A DNA stretch of 64,000 nucleotides. Origin: Monocercomonoides exilis (Eukaryota; Preaxostyla; Oxymonadida; Polymastigidae). The notes beneath the pieces are model-generated. The model was not told the origin of the DNA. It ran no database searches and saw only the letters and a list, made by a program, of their open reading frames with translations. The stretch covers positions 372,001-436,000 of the forward strand of contig LSRY02000061.1 of NCBI GenBank assembly GCA_001643675.2. Reading direction: 5' to 3'. The position numbers were made by a program, and so were the translations under genes. Positions 37,134-48,639 of the stretch are shown here, one piece after another. Positions within the stretch are counted from its first letter, which is position 1. The number at the start of each line of letters is the position of its first letter.

Positions 37134-39533
37134 ATGCAAGTGGAAAACGGAGAAAGTGTTTGAGGTTATTTTTCAGCATAGAATTAACGAAAATCCTTGT
37201 GTTGAACCTTGAACGATTGTTTTTAAAAAATTATCGAAAATAATGTTTTATTTTTTGGTTTTTCTGAAGTACTCAGATGTAAATCAATCCATACAAAAAT
37301 TACCTCATGTACTACCTCAAGAACAGCACGACATACTCGACGAACTTGGGACAATTGCTTGGGAAGGTTTGAATTTATGAATAGATGTATTTCTTCTTCA
37401 TATTTGTAAAAGACATTGGAAGCAATGAAAGTCATTTAAATAATTTAACATTAATTCGATATATTTTGGAATCTTTGGCGACTTCTCAGGATGAATCGAT
37501 AAAGGTTGGCTTTTTTAATTATTTTTTAAAAATTTCTTAAAAATGCTTTTTTGAAATTTGAAAAGGTGAAAACTTCAATTCTGCTCATATTAATAGGTTA
37601 TTCTTTGAGTAAAGATCGACCTTTGTTTCTTGCTCAAACAGTTTTTCCTTCTGTACAAGATTTCATTTTGGTGTGAATAATTTTGTTCGTTTTAAAATTA
37701 ACTAATTTCAATGAAACAGTCTTCTGATTCCGATATTTCTCGTGAGACAATTAAAGGGTTCAGGTATGCAGATTTTAATAAAATGATAAGACCTAATTTA
37801 TTATTGTTATTAAAATTCTTAGACATTTAATGGAAGCAACAATTCCGAAAAAACAACAAACACTTCATTCATTTGAAAAAACAGTTGATGAACATCCAAA
37901 ATCAACGACTTTTCAAGAAGAAAAAGATGAACCGATAACTAATGATAAATCATATTCGCTTCTTTTCAATCGACCAATTAAAGCAACTATCGAATATGTA
38001 TCTAATGTGCTGAAGTCTTCTACATCCCCTGATGATCTCAAGCTTGAAGCACTTGAACTGATTTCATCTCTTATCAAAAATGATGTACCACCGAAAGTGT
38101 TGAGTTATCTTGAAGTTTTGGTCGAGGGATTAACTAAGAATTCCGACGAGAGTGAAGAAGTCCAAGTTAAGGCAATTTGGATTTTGATGATCCGTTTTAA
38201 GAGGAAAATTTCTGTGAAAGAGAAAAATTGCATGACCGGAACCTGCCGTAATATTGTAACCCAAATGGAAACCAACGACAAATCAAAGGAACTGGAAAGG
38301 AAAAGCAAGACGAACGATGCACAATTAAATAAGCCAAAGAGTTTCCATCATCAATTGCTTCCTGTTCATCGAAACAGCCCTCAGTCAACAAAATCCCTTA
38401 CAAAATTTTCATCTCCAACAACACGCACGTCTGGTCAATCCGTCAAGTCTTTTGCATATTTCAGTCCTTCTGGAGCAATTTCACCTTCTTTTATTCCTTT
38501 TTCACCAGACAGTACCCAATCACAACCATCTTCGCATCTTCTTCCGGGTGCATTGCCTCCTCCTCCTCCTCCACCTTTACTGCATATTAATCATCATCAT
38601 CATCATCAATCTTCTGATCTGACTACAAAAACTTACCAACACGAAACAAGCTCAATTCCACCAGCAAATACTTCTAAGCAGAGTGCTGTATCAGGCAAAT
38701 CATCATCTATTTCCCCTCCTTTATCAGCTGAGCCTTCAGCTGCTGTTTTTCATATTCGCAATGAGATAAAAGAGAAATCTGGTGAAAGTGCATCATCTGA
38801 AACAAAAGCCAGAACAGAGTCATTTTACGCTTTTCCTGTTATTACTCCTTCTGGCCAAGTATCTACTTTTTTTAATAATCATGCGCTTCCTCAAAGTGAA
38901 AGCGGTTCAGTGAGCAAGCCTTTTTTCCACATCTCCCCGCCGCCTCGTATGTCATCTGATGCTTCAGCTCAGCCGGTTTGTGGAAAAGAAAAAACAACTA
39001 AGCTGGACTCTCCTCCATGTGAGGCTGATGGTTTTGTTGAAGTTGACAAGTTGCTTTCCAATCTTAGTAAAAAGGAGAGCCAAAGCTCGCACAGTCCCAG
39101 TGACACTCCACGGAGTACGTTTGAGCTATCGAAGCATATGCCAGATGAAAAAAAGAAACAAGAAGAGAAACTTCTAATCGACACTGTTCCTGAAAGCCCA
39201 TTTTTGGAGCTTCCAGAAAATGCCTTAATCGCAACGTCTGAAAATGAGATACCTGAGGATGTTTTGAAAGAATATATGGAAGAAAAACAAAGAAATGAGT
39301 TAGACCATATTTTTGCACTGAAACTTGGTATCATAACGAATGGAAAATGCGAGCTATGCGGATTGAGTGTACCGACTAACAAAGTGAATGAACATATTCA
39401 GCTGCATTCAGAATTTGAAGAATATGATGAGTCACGTGTGCAATGTCCAGTTTGCGATCGAACTGTGTTGAAATCAGAGTTTGAAAAGCATTCTCATTTT
39501 CACAAATTGCAGGATAAAAGCATAGATTTATGA
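37134..39533 (+). CDS. Helical-repeat protein with two C-terminal zinc fingers, 690 aa, 6 exons
   Basis: Exons 37134-37157, 37270-37366, 37413-37504, 37566-37670, 37720-37763 and 37823-39533 sum to 2,073 nt in phase. Introns are 46-112 nt. Residues about 10-120 and 165-255 are HEAT/ARM-like helix pairs (LTLIRYILESLATSQ, LEALELISSLIKNDVPPKVL). Residues about 290-520 are Ser/Pro-rich, with a poly-Pro run near residue 370 followed by a poly-His run. The C-terminus has two zinc fingers of C-x2-C-x-H-x3-H type: CELCGLSVPTNKVNEHIQLH at 630-649 and CPVCDRTVLKSEFEKHSHFH at 662-681. The layout suggests a nuclear or RNA-processing adaptor, but this is inference. An alternative start exists at 37241 (ATG reading through the first acceptor, MFYFLVFLKYSD), giving a hydrophobic N-terminus. 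The spliced start is preferred. Confidence 0.8.
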
Positions 39534-39720
39534 GTGCAATAAAATCAAGCATTATTTACGGAGTGATTTACAAACCCAATTTTTTATTTTAGAAAATCCG
39601 AACAAGGAATTAAATGAATTATGTTTGTGGAATTCATGTAAATTTTATTTTTTTAGACATATTATTTATAAACATTATCACCAAGATATCGTTTCACTAT
39701 TTTTTCCAAATATTTTTCTG

Positions 39721-39823
39721 ACAGTCTGTCCCAAAAAAATGTTGATCTGTCCTTTTTTAATGTTGAGCATCCAGCAATAAATAAAAAATAAATTTCCCAC
39801 ATTCGCCTTTCGTCATAATTAGC
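39721..39823. repeat. Left terminal inverted repeat of a 7.2-kb element
   Basis: Begins ACAGTCTGTCCCAAAAAAAT and matches 46792-46894 in inverse over about 103 bp with few mismatches. The end CAGTCTG resembles Tc1/mariner termini. The expected TA flank is GA here, while the right end is followed by TA. The repeat starts only 187 bp after the stop codon of the preceding gene. Confidence 0.85.
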
Positions 39824-39834
39824 ATTATCACAAC

Positions 39835-40017
39835 ATGGAAAATATTCAACTGTTGGATGCTAGAACAGTCGAAAAGAAAAAGAAAATAATAGAATCAGTT
39901 CCAAGATCCTTCAAATTCAGAGTTAGTGCAGTTTCTTTACCTGCTGTTCATCCTTTTGAAGAACGTATTCATCAAACAATAAAAACGAGAGCAGCAATGA
40001 GAGCAGAGGAAGAATGA
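39835..40017 (+). other. Short open frame beside the left repeat
   Basis: A 60-codon frame from ATG (MENIQLLDARTVEKKKKIIE) to TGA continues in sense after the stop with charged residues (KKIEDLRNVGIFENRK). It lies 12 bp inside the left terminal repeat, so it may be the 5' end of the element's own gene. No helix-turn-helix domain is recognisable. It could equally be chance. Confidence 0.35.
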
Positions 40018-40281
40018 CGAAAGAAAATTGAAGATCTTAGAAATGTTGGAATTTTTGAGAATCGAAAAACGAAAAATCCTCATGCTAATGCAACTGATGT
40101 GAAAAGAAAAAAATTATCTAATTTTTTTACAAATCCATGGTCAGGAGAAGAGCGAAACATGGAATGCTAATGAATGCACATTAACAACAATTGCTACAGC
40201 CAGGTCCTTGTCGAAATTGAAGGCGGGAATTGACATTACTCTTCCATTGCATCAAAAAGGAAGAAAGAAAAAGGTCGAGTA

Positions 40282-40613
40282 TGGGCATAAGTGAAGAATA
40301 ATACCTCCTTCAATTTAAAGATATCTTGAACAATAATAGCATGGAAATAAATAGCATAAAAAAATTACACTTTTGGGTGGAGCAGTTCTTTGAAATATCT
40401 TCAAATTTTTATTAGATAAAAATATTTGATCAATCCCATAATTAAATATTTGAATATGATTTAAAAGTTTTTTGTGCGAACGCGGAAGAATTGAAGATTG
40501 ATTGATGTATTAAACAATGCACTGCTTAAAGTTACATAAATTATGTTTGACTTTGCTATATTTTTTTCTCTTTTTTCATGTTATTCTTTTTATTTGTAAC
40601 TTTCCTAACTTAA
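40282..40613. repeat. Left arm of ~325-bp inverted repeat
   Basis: Almost identical in inverse to 42735-43055. The outer end is GGGCATAAGTGAAGAATAAT and the inner end is at TTTGTAACTT. With its partner it encloses the adhesin-like remnant and Ser tract at 40741-41761. The whole unit is nested inside the 7.2-kb element. Confidence 0.88.
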
Positions 40614-40740
40614 TCAATAACATTAGATTTAATAGAAATTCATTTAATTTATTTTCATCGAACTGCACATTGAGTATTAATTTGTGATTGAAAATATTGA
40701 AAACTCCAGACAATTAAAATCATTTAACAAAAATGGATAA

Positions 40741-41310
40741 GTGAATGGTATTACTTGGCTGCAATCAGTCGAATACATGTATTTTCAGAAAACAGAGTGG
40801 AAAGTTGTTCAATCACAAATTGGTGTGGAACAGGCTGGTATTTTTCCCTCTATTATATGCCCTCAGATGCTCAATTCCTTTTCACCAAATGTAAGTGCAT
40901 TTCAAATTCTGGTGGAGATTCAACAGGTTCTTTAACATTTCATTATCCTCCACAAAATAAAACAAATCAATTTTTGGTTAATGATTTCCAGTTTATAAAC
41001 AATAAATTGACATCAACTTCAACTTCATGGGGAGGAGCTGCGCTTTGCAACACAGAAACTTATTCCTGGATGAGTGAAATAAAGTTCATCTCTTTCTGTT
41101 TCTTTGATGAAAATGCAGCAACAAATGGCAGATGATACGATGTATTTTTCAATGGAAGAAGCATCATTCAATCTCCATTTGAGAATTGCGATTCGGCTAC
41201 CATTTCATCAAAAGTCTTGAAAGCCAGTCCTTCTGGAAAAGAGGTTATCAACGTTTGCTCCCTTTCATCTATTCTCTCCATTTCAACTTCAAAGAAATCC
41301 CATACGTAAT
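40741..41310 (+). pseudogene. Adhesin-like surface protein fragment
   Basis: One frame reads WYFSLYYMPSDAQFLFTKC, then SLTFHYPPQNKTNQFLVNDF, AALCNTETYSWMSEIKF, FCFFDENAATNGR, an in-frame TGA at about 41133, and then YDVFFNGRSIIQSPFENCD. The pattern of an F-x-x-N-x-A-T-N-G turn followed by DV-x-F-x-G matches a second beta-helix-type family that I recall as common in oxymonads. It is distinct from the CG-x-PC header family. It has no start codon context, signal peptide or membrane segment, and is cut on both sides inside the ~325-bp inverted repeat. Confidence 0.6.
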
Positions 41311-41329
41311 TTTTCCTCCTTTTTTTCTT

Positions 41330-41761
41330 CGTCTTCTCCTTTTCTTCTTCATCTCTCTCTCCTCTTCTTCCAATTCCTTCCACTCCTCCTCCTCTTCACT
41401 CAAATCTTCCTCTTCTTCTTCATCTTCCTCTTCTTCTTCTTCTTCTTCTTCTCTTTCTTCTTCTTCTTCTCATCCTCCTTCAACAAGCACTTTATTCCCT
41501 CCAGCCACACTTGATGTTCAGTGTGTACTGCAAACACATTCAAAACAGACAAAAAAAGAAATCAATTCAGAAAAGCAACAATTAAATAGAGAGCATTCTT
41601 TATTTACTCCTCCTTCTTCTTCCTCTTCCTCTTCTTCTTCTTCTTCTTCTTCTTCTTCCTTTTCTTCTGCAACATTATCACCGTCATCTTCTTATTCAAC
41701 TTTTTCTTCTTCTTCTTCCATTTCTTCTTTTTCTTCAAATTCATTAATTATTCAAAAATAA
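41330..41761 (+). repeat. TCT-rich tracts with a Ser-rich open frame
   Basis: Two TCT/TCC-rich blocks (about 41340-41480 and 41605-41735) give long poly-Ser in one frame. A complex insert between them reads TLFPPATLDVQCVLQTHSKQ. The frame is open to TAA at 41759-41761. It could be the Ser-rich stalk of the upstream adhesin fragment, but no coding signal apart from the repeat supports it. Confidence 0.5.
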
Positions 41762-42734
41762 TTGGAGATAAAAAAGATAAAAGTGAAATCCTAAATGCAT
41801 ATAATTATACTCATGCTTTTTATTCTTTGAATTATGTCAGTTGTGGGATAAAGAAAACATTGAGCTAAATAGTGGAATTGCGTGTGGTTTTCGATCAGCA
41901 AATAGTAACAACAAGGCAATTTGCATCTGAATAATTCGTTTCTGAAGGAGCATTGCAGACAACAAAACTTTGTTTGTTGATTTCTTGCTGTAAAGAGCAA
42001 TTATCGATTTCATTTTGGATAAGATACAGTAACAAATGCTATATAACAAAATGGCATCTGAATTCTTAACGTTTTTTTGGAGATTTCAGTGAGAAGAAAA
42101 GAAGGCAAGAAGATGAAATGAAAGATAAGAAAAGAAAATTAATTGATATTGATAAGTTTAAAAACATGGACGAATTGATATTTTTGATTAAGTTGTTAGC
42201 TTTTCAAATTCAATTCATAGATTTGTTTGTTATTGAATGTTATTAAAGACTTTTTTTGGATTCAATATATTTTGAAAATAATGAATAAAAAGTTTTTTTT
42301 TTTTTTTTTTTTGATTTCATCATTCCTTTTACGGAAACAACGAATAAATAATTTCTATTGATTAAAATATTTTTTTCTTTTCATTCCGCTTAAACGAATC
42401 AACAAAAAAATTGAAATGCTTCTTTGATAGCATATTTTTTTGAAAATAATAAAAGATATGAGATAACTTAATAAAAGTGAAATGGAAAAAAATCGGTATT
42501 TTCACACCTAAGAATCTATTGATTGTTATTTGAAAACGATTAAAATGACAACCTATTTCTCAATACGAAAGAATAATTGTTTATTCGAATTTCAACATCA
42601 CCAAAATAACAAATTTTCAAAAAGATGAAAAATGATCGTATTGAAACGTATATTTTAATTTTGAAATAATTTGTTTATATTGATTAAAAATGCTAATAAA
42701 TCAAACAAACTTTTCACTGTTGTCAGAGAAGTGG
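41762..42734. other. AT-rich interior of the nested element
   Basis: No gene seen. A run of about 20 T occurs near 42292-42312. Confidence 0.55.
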
Positions 42735-43055
42735 AAGTTACAAATAAAAAGAATAACATGAAAAAAGAGAAAAAAATATAGCAAAGTCAAACATAATTTG
42801 TGTAACTTTAAGCAGTGCATTGTTTAATACATCAATCAATCTTCAATTCTTCCGCGTTCGCACAAAAAACTTTTAAATCATATTCAAATATTTAATTATG
42901 GGATTGATCAAATATTTTTATCTAATAAAAATTTGAAGATATTTCAAAGAACTGCTCCACCCAAAAGTGTAATTTTTTTATGCTATTTATTTCCATGCTA
43001 TTATTGTTCAAGATATCTTTAAATTGAAGGAGGTATTATTCTTCACGTATGCCCG
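42735..43055. repeat. Right arm of ~325-bp inverted repeat
   Basis: Inverse partner of 40282-40613, nearly identical throughout (for example GAACTGCTCCACCCAAAAGT). High identity between the arms implies a recent origin compared with the ~180-bp pair at 11.5-15.2 kb. Confidence 0.88.
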
Positions 43056-43132
43056 AGAATGAACAATATCAATCAATTGTTTGGGAAAAAATGAAGCAGA
43101 ATCCTTTGAACATAGAGAGGAAAATATCATCT

Positions 43133-43390
43133 GTGTGATTATTTTTGAAATCATATTTTCTCTATCAAAATTTTCGGTTCCAAAAATTCACTTGAATATA
43201 AAAGTGAACAATGAAAATAATGACGAAGCTTATTAATAACACATTCATCAATGTTGCAACTCAAACATTGACTTTTGTAACACTTGTGTTAAATTTTGTC
43301 TCGAAATACAAAATCTTATCCAAATGACAAACAAACTTTGAAAAACATTCACACCGAAAAAAATTATGATTTCAAAAATATTCACCCATC
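43133..43390. repeat. MITE-like element, family A, copy 2 (~258 bp)
   Basis: Left end GTGTGATTATTTTTGAAATC with ATTTTCGGTT. Right end ACACCGAAAAAAATTATGAT followed by TTTCAAAAATATTCACCCAT. Same ends and length as 4582-4842. It lies directly between the nested inverted repeat and the transposase remnant. Confidence 0.7.
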
Positions 43391-43477
43391 TGAATTGTCA
43401 AAATATGGAAGCCTTATTAGGAAACCGACAATATAGTGTATTCTTTCAGAAAAAAAAATACCCAAAAATTTTCCTAT

Positions 43478-44131
43478 TTTTTCTTTCAAAAGGATAACAA
43501 AGAGAGAATCCGCAGCTAATTCAGAAGAAAATAAAATTCTCTGTATTAAATTCTTAGAAAAACTTAACGATTATAAAATAGATGGTGCAATGATTTTTTT
43601 ATCGATGAAACATCTTGGAATGCAGAATGCATCCAAAAATTTGGATGGTCCCCAGTTGGAGAGAAGGTTCTAATTCCTCCTCCACCAGTTCATCAGTCAC
43701 TTACGGCAATCATATCCGTGTCTCAATCAGGAATGATGTATTCTGAAGTTGTCAGGGGGTCAATTAATCATGAAATCTTTGAGGCATTCATGAAAAGATA
43801 TTTGCTATCAATAAAAGTCCATCGATCATCTGTTATCGTGATGGACAACACTTCAATACATCATCTTAACACAGACGCAATAAAAATGAAAGCCTGACAT
43901 CATGTACTAGATAATGCCGCATATTCACCTATACTAAATCCAATAGAAAACGTTTTTGGTTTTTGGAAAAAAAGAGTTGAAGAAAGCTCTCACATCTGGA
44001 AAGGAGAAAACCATTTTATTGCAGTGCTTGTTGAGACCTTCAAAGATATTACAGCAAGAAAAGTGCGAAGAACCATTGCAAATGTTGAGAATGAAATTTG
44101 GCCACTGGTTTTGGAAAAAAAAGACCTTTAA
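43478..44131 (+). pseudogene. Tc1/mariner-IS630 (DDE_3) transposase, broken
   Basis: The N-terminal piece reads ESAANSEENKILCIKFLEKL. A frameshift in the T run at about 43593-43599 is followed by FFIDETSWNAECIQKFGWSP with the first catalytic Asp. VIVMDNTSIHH then carries the second Asp, and YSPILNPIENVFGFWKKRV the catalytic Glu. The spacing is about 33 residues, as expected for the DD33-34E group. A TGA interrupts the frame between the second Asp and the Glu (after AIKMKA). The frame ends at TAA 44129-44131. The helix-turn-helix N-terminus is missing. It lies within the repeats at 39721 and 46894 and is the likely original transposase of that element. Confidence 0.85.
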
Positions 44132-45399
44132 CATTAACGTTTCATTTATAAATTCATAATTCATTTATGTCCGATAGATTGATTTAATTTGATTTTATAT
44201 TTATTGTTTTCAAATCTCAAATCATTTAGTTTATATTTCTTTTATTTAAATCAACGATCTTTATCAATAACAAAGAAAATTGGCTTGTTTGTTCAACAGA
44301 TCTGATTTTTTTTTTCAAAAGAAAGTGAAAAATACTCAAACATTCTCACTAAATTAAGTCAAAAAAGGCTATTTATCAAAAACAATAAAAATCTTGAACA
44401 GTTAATTCAAAAGAGAATTATTGACAGTATTGAAATTATAAAAATAATTAAAGATTCAAATCAGCATTCAGTTAGAAAAATTATTACACAGTTTTCCTTT
44501 TTTTATGAAAATTCCATCTGCTTGATTCATTATTTGAGAAAAATTTGAAAAAAAATGATGTCTGAATTGACATATTAGATAAATTGTGAAATAAAAAGAT
44601 ATTTCAAAACGAACCGTTTATTTCAAGATTCCCCAGTAATTTTAAATAAAAGGCAGCGTTTTTAAGAAAAACCAGTTTTTTTCAATTGTGGCATAAAAGT
44701 CTTGCTTTTATCATAAAACAATGTTTTGAAGGTTGAAGTCAAAAACACGTCAACATTAAATATTATATTATTATTTTTACAAACAAAGCTTTTTTTGTAA
44801 GTTTTTTTAATTTTTTTGATCATTTTCCATCGAATGTGAAAATGAAACGTTTTCTAATAATAATGAATTTTAGCATGAAGATAAACGTTCAACAAACAAT
44901 TGAATCGATTTATTCGTCAGTTTTGTCTTCCTTTTGTTAAAATACACAATTTTGGAATTTAGAAATTTTTGTTTTTGCTTTAAACGTTAACACAATCATT
45001 CACGATAGGTTCCATTTTAATCTTTAAACAACATATAACTTCATAATATATTTATTAGACCTATTATGAAAAATTGGAATTGATTTACATTCATTTATGT
45101 AAATGATCAATTTATTTATTTTTCATTTTTACGTTTGTTTATTGAAAACAAAAATGCAGTTAAAACAAGTTTGTAAGCAATTTTTTTTTGATTGTTTTAA
45201 ATGTTTTCATGTTTTTTTTTTCATTTCAAAAGCTTTCTTTCATTAAATTTGAGAAATATTTTATTAACACATTCTGGTTGAAAAGTTTTAGCGAAAATGC
45301 TGCAGAGCAAAAAAAACAATAATGATAACATGTGTGAAATAGCAATTGAAATGAATTCATGATGATAAAATTTATTTCTTTGTTTTTTAACAGATTTGT
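44132..45399. other. AT-rich non-coding stretch
   Basis: No gene, RNA or repeat recognised. It lies within the 7.2-kb element. Confidence 0.5.
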
Positions 45400-45900
45400 T
45401 TTCTTGTTTCGAAGATTGAAATGAGGATTGCAAAAGCAGATATTCCTTGAAGTGGATGGAGTGATTGATGAAATGAATAATGAAGAATTCAAATCTGCTT
45501 TCACAAAAGATTTTTTTTTTTTTTGACGAAATATTCAAAATGATTGAAGAAAAGAAAATATCAGCGTGAAATGCAGCTTTGTCACTGAAATACATTGGAT
45601 ATTTAAATGTGCTGTTGAACCAGTGGAATGGAAGCTAAGAAAAATATTCGATGAACGAAAGATTTGAGAAGATGATTGATTATGAAGAAATGAAAAAAGA
45701 AGAAAAGAATGAAAAGCTTCAAACTGATCTTTACGAGTGCTTATTTTCACTTGACGGCTTGCGTTCTTTGGATCCATATCCGATGTGCGTGTCATTCCTT
45801 GTGAAAGTCGCATTGAACAAAGAGGAAAGTTAAAAAGTTCGGAAGGAAGGAGATATAACCTTACCAGCTTTGAGCAACATTAAACAATGTGAGGTGTGTT
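45400..45900 (+). pseudogene. Fragment of a repeated charged-protein family
   Basis: Pieces in changing frames read GVIDEMNNEEFKSAFTKDFF, then FEKMIDYEEMKKEEKNEKLQ, LRSLDPYPMCVSFLVKVALN and, after a stop, ITLPALSNIKQCEVC. This order matches, from memory, a large oxymonad family with an F-x-KMI-x-EE-KKKEEKNEKL core. I know of no function for it. Several stops and a T-run frameshift make it non-functional. It is cargo inside the 7.2-kb element. Confidence 0.5.
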
Positions 45901-46791
45901 AATATATTTATAAATTCATTAATGCATTTTATTTTCTTTCTTTTTTTTTTTTTGCATTGGAAGAGAAAAAAGAACTGTATTTGAAAAAATCAAATGGATT
46001 ATCTTCATTATCAGAATTATCACACAGCTTGCTTATCAATTTGCTTGACAGTTTTTGACAAACAGAATATTCGAAAATGAAATGAAAAAGATGTTATTGC
46101 AATTCTTTGCCAATTTTTCAATTTTTATTTGATGAACTATGTATTACAAAACTTGTGAAAGCTTTTAAAAAAGATTTTTATCCAAAGAAATCCAATTCAA
46201 ATTGTGTTATTTGAGAAACATCAAATATTTCAACTTATGAAAACTCAATTTTTATTTTTATTTTTTGAATTTTTTGAATTTTTTTTTTGAATTTTTCAAA
46301 CAACAATAACCAAAGCAATTTCCTTTAAATCCCAAAACGATAAATCTCAGATTTCTTTGATAAAACAAAACAAGCAAAAATAATTCTGAACATGGTTGGA
46401 ACCATTTATTCAATCAAATAAATGCATATCCAATGCTTTTTAAAAATGGCCAGAAGATTTTAGTTTTTTAAAGTTATTTCAAAATAACTGTGTTAATTCA
46501 TATTTCGTGGCTGAAACTTGAAATAACACAAATAACTTGAAATGACCAATTCATTTCACATTTTATCTATTATTTTATGAAAGTCATCTTTCCTATGAAT
46601 AAAAAAATAACATTAAAAAGAGAGTTGGTTATTGATACTCAAAAAACTTTATAAACAACAAAAGTGACAAAGCTGAATAAATAATTTATTGAAATCAAAC
46701 ATCCCTTGATATATTCAAAAAAAAATACGAAAAAACTCGATAAATCCTGCTTCTAAACTCGAAACAGTGTTAAACCCTTTGAAAATAAAAT
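45901..46791. other. AT-rich non-coding stretch
   Basis: Nothing recognisable apart from T-rich runs near 46255-46300. Confidence 0.5.
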
Positions 46792-46894
46792 GTTAATTAT
46801 TACGAAAGGTGAATGTGGGAAATGAATTTTTTATTTTTTGCGGGATGCTCAACATTAAAAAAGGACAGATCAACATTTTTTTGGGACAGACTGT
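46792..46894. repeat. Right terminal inverted repeat of the 7.2-kb element
   Basis: Inverse of 39721-39823. It ends GGGACAGACTGT and is followed by A, so that a TA dinucleotide sits at the border, as expected for Tc1/mariner insertion. Confidence 0.85.
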
Positions 46895-48639
46895 ATCATT
46901 GTTTGAAAAATAATTGTTAAAAAATGGGAAGATATTTTTTGCTTTATGAATTTTGTTCCATTCTGCACATTAAATTTTATTTCTCTGTTTTGAAAATTTT
47001 CCAATGTTTTTTTGACACAGAAATGAAAGACTTATCATGATAAGGTTGTGGAAAAAGTTTGAAACAAATGGTCGTTTTTTTCATAAATGCAAAAATTTTG
47101 CCCCAAACTTCAATGTGTTGAATTTACCAAAATGTGAGTTTTCCATTCTCAAAGAATTTTCAATTTATTCTTTTTCTTTTTCTTTTTCTTTTTTTCTGAC
47201 TTTGTTATATTTTTCTATTCTGTTTTTCCTTTATTATATAAATTATTTATCAATCAATAAAAAATTCCCGTTAAATAAAACCAGTTCGTTATTCTCTTTA
47301 TGAACCCGAAAGTTCTCTGCGCAGCTCCGAATGGATTCCATCTTCAAGATGAAAATGAACAGATTTTGACGTTTTTGTTGTTTTAATCCTTGATAGCAGC
47401 AACGAATTATGATGGACTTTAAAATAAATTTCAATGAGTGCTTCTCCTCTCAAAATTTCAGAAGATCATAATGAATATTTGTAACAATAGTCAAAATTTA
47501 TTTTAAAGACATTAACAAAAAAACACTTCAATTCAAAGGTTTTAATAATGCAAAAAGTTTGGGGAAAGAATAAGCAATTATAAACTGGAGAATCAGAAAA
47601 GTTCTACCGTGTCTGGAAAAGCTCTCGAAGAATGTGAGTCAAAAAGTATAAAGCATCATCAAAATTTAACTTTCACAATTCTATTTGCCAAGATTTTTTT
47701 CATAAATTCCTATTGTATAATTTTCAAATAAAATAAAAAATGCCACATTCCGATCAAAATTTAGCTCCCACTAACGAAACTTCACTAAAATAGTAATAAA
47801 CACATTATAGAGATATTGTTTTCATTTTGGCAAAATTTCGTGAGAGGGAACAGAAATTTAATGGAAAAATGATATTCTTATTATCATAGAAAATAAAACA
47901 AAAGGAACTTTTCAAAATATTTTTGACTTTTTTTGAAGGATAAGAAGTTTGACTTTTTCGAAAAAAATGAATAACACATAATAAACTTCTGTGACATGAC
48001 AAGAGAAAATTGAAAAAATGACAAAATGACAGACAAGAAATCTATGATTTGTCAAAAATTGTTATTTCTAACTTTTTCAATACTCTTAATTACTATAATA
48101 ACTAATTTAATAATCTTCATGTGACAATTTTTATTACTCTGAAAATACGATATTTTATATTTATGTTATCAAGTTCCCAATTTTCATTTTATTTGACACG
48201 AAATGTCAGTTGAGGTATTTTTTTGTCAATATTTGTTATTGACAGTCACTGACCGTCGCTAACAAAAGAGAAAAGGATAGACATTTCTGATTCTATCAAC
48301 TGATTTTCCCCAAAGGTCTTCAAATAGTTTTTAAAAAGTTTTCGCTGTTATTTGTTTTGTTTTGTTAAAATTAATTTTTTGTATTTTATTTTATTTTATT
48401 TTATTTTTTATTTTTTTATTTATTATTTTTCGATTCGAACGCGTATAATACAACAAGGAAAAATAAAAATAAAAATGTTCTTGCTCAAACATCTGTAGAA
48501 TGAATTTTGATTATCCATAGTTTTTTTGAAACAAAAAATTTGAAAGTGAAAGAATGGAAAATTTATTTTATCCAAGATAATGGGAAACGGAATTGCTTAA
48601 AATTTATGTAATAGATCCTATTAGAAAGAATTCGAAGTG
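46895..48639. other. AT-rich non-coding stretch
   Basis: No gene seen over about 1.7 kb. TTTTA repeats at about 48383-48425 lie 215 bp before the saposin-like gene. Small frames are of random quality. Confidence 0.5.
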
